Assembly: GCA_021844725.1 (NCBI GenBank)
Contig: JAKBSX010000009.1
Coordinates: 1-16,931 of the forward strand
Length of the DNA stretch: 16,931 nucleotides
From: Actinomycetes bacterium
Lineage (GTDB): Bacteria > Actinomycetota > Acidimicrobiia > Acidimicrobiales > Acidimicrobiaceae
Direction: 5' to 3'
In this document: in pieces, positions 14,469 to 16,931 of the stretch
Layout of the letters: the number at the start of each line of letters is the position of its first letter
Numbering within the stretch: the first letter of the stretch is position 1
The notes under the pieces: model-generated
What the model was told of the DNA's origin: nothing
The model's database searches: none
Seen by the model: only the letters and a program-made list of their open reading frames with translations
Program-made: the position numbers and the translations under genes

Positions 14469-15599
14469 ATGAGTGATATAGGAAAGAATGCGACCACCAC
14501 AGGGAAAAGGCATCGTCGATCTTTCGCACGCAAATTCACTATCCGTTCAATAAAAGTTGTCGCCATAATACTAGTTTTTGAGTACCTGGTACTGCCGCAG
14601 ATTGCGGGTGCAGATAAAGCAGTAACACTTTTACAACATATCAACCTTGGCTACGTAATGTTAGGTGTCGCGTTAGAGTTTGCTGCCCTAATGGCCTACG
14701 CCGCACTTACCGTCTCGATCCTGCCTAAGAACTCACTGGGACTATGGAAAGTATTCAGGATTGACATGTCATCGCTTGCGCTCAGTCATATCACCCCGGC
14801 TGGAACAGCAGGTGGAACCGGCCTTTCATTTAGGCTCCTGGTCACCAAAGGCATAAAAGCCACCGATGCCGCGTTTGCAATTGCAACACAGGGTATCGGA
14901 TCCGCAGTGGTGCTTAATTTAATACTGTGGATCGCACTTCTCATCTCGATTCCTATCTGGGGCATCAATTCACTCTATTTCACCGTTACAGTGATCGGCG
15001 TAATAGTTATAGCCGCATTCTGCGCACTCATAATTGCATTCACCAGAGGCGAGCAACGATTTACCCGGGTCTCTGTGCGACTCTTTTCGAAGCTTCCTTA
15101 CCTTGACGAAGCAAAGATCACTAGAACCCTCTCTCACATTTCTGATCGTCTCAGAGCCCTGCTCTCTGACCCTCCGCTTCTTAGGAAAGCGATAGGATGG
15201 GCAATCGCTAACTGGCTACTTGACGCAGCATCCCTATGGGTATTTCTGGCAGCATTCGGCCACTACGAAAACGTTGACGGCTTATTAGTCTCTTACGCAA
15301 TAGCAAATGTACTTGCGGCAATACCAGTTACTCCTGCTGGACTTGGTGTAGTAGAAGCGGTGCTTACGACAACGCTGGTGGGATTTGGAACTCCGAGAGG
15401 GATTGCCATCTTGGGGGTGATCTCGTATAGATTGATCAATTTCTGGCTTCCCATTCCGGGGGGAGCTCTTGCCTATCTGTCACTAGGGATAGGAGGTGGC
15501 CAGAACCAGAAAAAAGCTTTGGATGCACGTTCTATAATCTCGACCAGGCTTAATCCGAACATTATAGGTAAAGATCTCGAAATCAAAAGACAAGACTAG
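14469..15599 (+). CDS. Flippase-like membrane protein (LPG-synthase TM region / UPF0104, YbhN-like)
   Basis: Integral membrane protein of 376 aa with about eight TM helices, homologous in layout to the flippase-like half of lysylphosphatidylglycerol synthase (MprF) and to AglD/YbhN proteins. Signature segments: ALSHITPAGTAGG (~105-117) in the middle, then AIPVTPAGLGVVEAVL and the closing YRLINFWLPIPGGALAYLSLG. It lacks the cytosolic aminoacyl-transfer domain of MprF, so no lysylation is implied; relatives are thought to move or help synthesise lipid-linked molecules. The ATG at 14469 has only a weak GGGA upstream. The N-terminus is basic (KRHRRSFARKF), consistent with a cytoplasmic start. The stop shares a CTAG with the convergent PPX/GppA gene. 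A role with the nearby glycosyltransferase is plausible but unproven. Confidence 0.9.
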   Translation: MSDIGKNATTTGKRHRRSFARKFTIRSIKVVAIILVFEYLVLPQIAGADKAVTLLQHINLGYVMLGVALEFAALMAYAALTVSILPKNSLGLWKVFRIDMSSLALSHITPAGTAGGTGLSFRLLVTKGIKATDAAFAIATQGIGSAVVLNLILWIALLISIPIWGINSLYFTVTVIGVIVIAAFCALIIAFTRGEQRFTRVSVRLFSKLPYLDEAKITRTLSHISDRLRALLSDPPLLRKAIGWAIANWLLDAASLWVFLAAFGHYENVDGLLVSYAIANVLAAIPVTPAGLGVVEAVLTTTLVGFGTPRGIAILGVISYRLINFWLPIPGGALAYLSLGIGGGQNQKKALDARSIISTRLNPNIIGKDLEIKRQD

Positions 15600-16931
15600 C
15601 TTCGTCCTTCAAGCACAACCTTAGTTTTGAATGTTGATTCAAACAGAGACCTTTTGCGTCTAAGTCCGAAAGATTCGAGCTCCAGATCCCCCTCCCCTGT
15701 AGGTCGCAAAATGACAGTCTGGTTCTTCACATCCACGTCTAAAGAAGTCACAATATCTTCATGAGACCTGTCCAGCGCATCCGCGAGCCGCAGGATACTG
15801 ACCAACTTGACCACGCGTGCTTGCCATTGCTCATCCAAAAGAGCAAAAGGCTGAAAATCCTCTCGTGGAGTCCCGCGCCGGTGAAATCTACCAATGCATA
15901 TCAGTGCTCTTTTTTCCTCTGGTGAAAATCCCCTGAGTCTCGAATTCTCTATAAGATAAGCTGAATGCTTGTCGTGGTCTTCCATGGCGATATGTTCACC
16001 TATGTCATGAAGAAGCGCTCCGTAATGCAGTAGTTCGCGGTCCTGGGGCGACAACTGGTGCAACTCAAGGAGCTGATCAAATAAACTGAGCGCAAGGCTT
16101 GCCACCTGTTCAGCATGCAAATCATTCCATGAAAATCGCTTGGTAACACCCATTACAGAAGACAAACGAATGGAACCCGTATCCCCGCTTGATATATCAT
16201 AAGACTCTAACTCAGCCAGAATGATTCCTTCACGAAGAGCCCATTCGGAAAGAATCATCTCTTTACTATGGCAGATTCTAAAAAGCTCCTCTAGAATAAC
16301 GGAAGCTGCCGGAATGATTTCCACACGCTTCGAATCCAAGCCACTTATCGAGGCCCTCTGATCAGCAGAACACTTCAAAACCAGCTTTGTGAGCGAGATT
16401 AGAGCAGAACGTTTTACCGCCACCTGATTCAAATCATCCAACAGACTGGGGTCAGTATCAGGCTTTTTGTGTAAAATCGCCATCCTCCCTAGATTGAGAA
16501 AGCTCCCGGAGGAACCAATCAGAGAAGAAGGCTGCAACTCTTCTAAAGTCTTACTGACTGGGGCAAGAGTCTCCCTTACATGGCGACGCATCTTTGCAAT
16601 TTCTTTACTAGAAATAGACGAAGTATCTTCGATGAACTTGGCACTGAGCCTTCCTACGCCTAGATTAAAACTTTGTGACCAGATCAGATCGGATTGAGTA
16701 CCAATCATGAGCTCCAAACTTCCCCCGCCCAAATCGGCACATATAGCTCTATCTCCAGGAAAATGTACTGATGAGCTGACTGCTTTAAAAATTAACTCCG
16801 CTTCCTTCCGGCCTGAAATGACAGAAACCGAGACGCCGGTCTCCTCCTCGACCAGGTCTACCACGTCAGAAGAATTATCGGCATCACGAAACGCTGAAGT
16901 CGCCAGTGCCACCATCTCGCTCGCCCCGACG
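15596..16931 (-). CDS. PPX/GppA phosphatase with C-terminal HD domain (5' end outside window)
   Basis: Exopolyphosphatase/guanosine-pentaphosphate phosphohydrolase family, releasing phosphate from polyphosphate or converting pppGpp to ppGpp. The frame remains open to the right edge (GASE precedes the first Met at 16915), so about 80-110 N-terminal residues, including the first phosphate loop, are missing. Visible: ATSAFRDA, then ISGRKEAELIF, then the second phosphate loop DLGGGSLELM, SFNLGVGRL, and SSGSFLNL. A helical connector leads to an HD-type domain (LHYGALLHDIGEHIAMEDHDKHSAYLI, with RFHRRGTP), as in E. coli PPX/GppA, and a short C-terminal beta region (DVDVKNQTVILRP). PPX and GppA activities cannot be separated from sequence. 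Its TAG overlaps the convergent gene's TAG within one palindromic CTAG. Confidence 0.92.
   Translation of the reverse strand, partial: VGASEMVALATSAFRDADNSSDVVDLVEEETGVSVSVISGRKEAELIFKAVSSSVHFPGDRAICADLGGGSLELMIGTQSDLIWSQSFNLGVGRLSAKFIEDTSSISSKEIAKMRRHVRETLAPVSKTLEELQPSSLIGSSGSFLNLGRMAILHKKPDTDPSLLDDLNQVAVKRSALISLTKLVLKCSADQRASISGLDSKRVEIIPAASVILEELFRICHSKEMILSEWALREGIILAELESYDISSGDTGSIRLSSVMGVTKRFSWNDLHAEQVASLALSLFDQLLELHQLSPQDRELLHYGALLHDIGEHIAMEDHDKHSAYLIENSRLRGFSPEEKRALICIGRFHRRGTPREDFQPFALLDEQWQARVVKLVSILRLADALDRSHEDIVTSLDVDVKNQTVILRPTGEGDLELESFGLRRKRSLFESTFKTKVVLEGRS

Noticed and set aside
14469..15599. Full MprF lysylphosphatidylglycerol synthase
   Set aside because: Only the flippase-like membrane half is present; the cytosolic aminoacyl-transfer domain is absent.

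Overview
The window looks like a chromosomal segment from an actinobacterium of moderate GC content (roughly half by eye). The pointers are an actinobacterial-style DXS (an NDN-GRSYAPT thiamine-site signature and an RGPQD-like N-terminus), frequent GTG and TTG starts, one promoter that looks leaderless, and an Nramp transporter next to a PRC-barrel/MgtE-N/CBS protein. A member of the Acidimicrobiia would fit, but nothing here fixes the class.

Layout. 72-1928 (+) is dxs (isoprenoid precursors). 1964-2653 (-) is an SRAP/HMCES abasic-site protein, divergent from a 14-TM DHA2 drug exporter at 2751-4382 (+), whose start carries a small inverted repeat. A 316-bp gap with a strong hairpin precedes a SAM methyltransferase (4699-5412, +). 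A probable small, possibly frameshifted minus-strand gene (5409-5601) meets it tail to tail. Next comes a structured leader with its own 35-codon ORF (5696-5844), followed by an Nramp-family transporter (5837-7432, +). The transporter's metal site resembles the Nramp-related magnesium transporters (NRMT). It converges on a PRC-barrel/MgtE-N/CBS protein (7515-8765, -), the usual soluble sensor part of Mg channels without the channel.

The apparent 1-kb empty stretch 8766-9801 mostly holds an 824-nt ORF-less group II intron on the minus strand (8939-9762), with recognisable 5' end, domain V, domain VI branch point and 3' end. It sits just after a small hairpin downstream of a DMT/NIPA-like transporter (9802-10650, -). 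From 10677 a two-gene unit encodes a MurG/MGDG-synthase-type glycosyltransferase, fused to a TM helix and what appears to be a catalytically dead polysaccharide-deacetylase domain, and then an intact secreted/anchored polysaccharide deacetylase. The remainder is an AI-2E/PerM-family permease (-), a flippase-like UPF0104/LPG-synthase-type membrane protein (+) and a PPX/GppA phosphatase with an HD domain (-), which runs off the right edge.

Themes: envelope glycolipid or polysaccharide handling (glycosyltransferase, deacetylase, flippase-like protein), and divalent-metal, probably magnesium, homeostasis (Nramp/NRMT-like, MgtE-N/CBS, perhaps NIPA-like). The most unusual items are the Nramp leader with mutually exclusive pairings, the ORF-less intron, and the glycosyltransferase fused to a pseudo-deacetylase. 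No CRISPR array, tRNA, rRNA or phage gene was seen.
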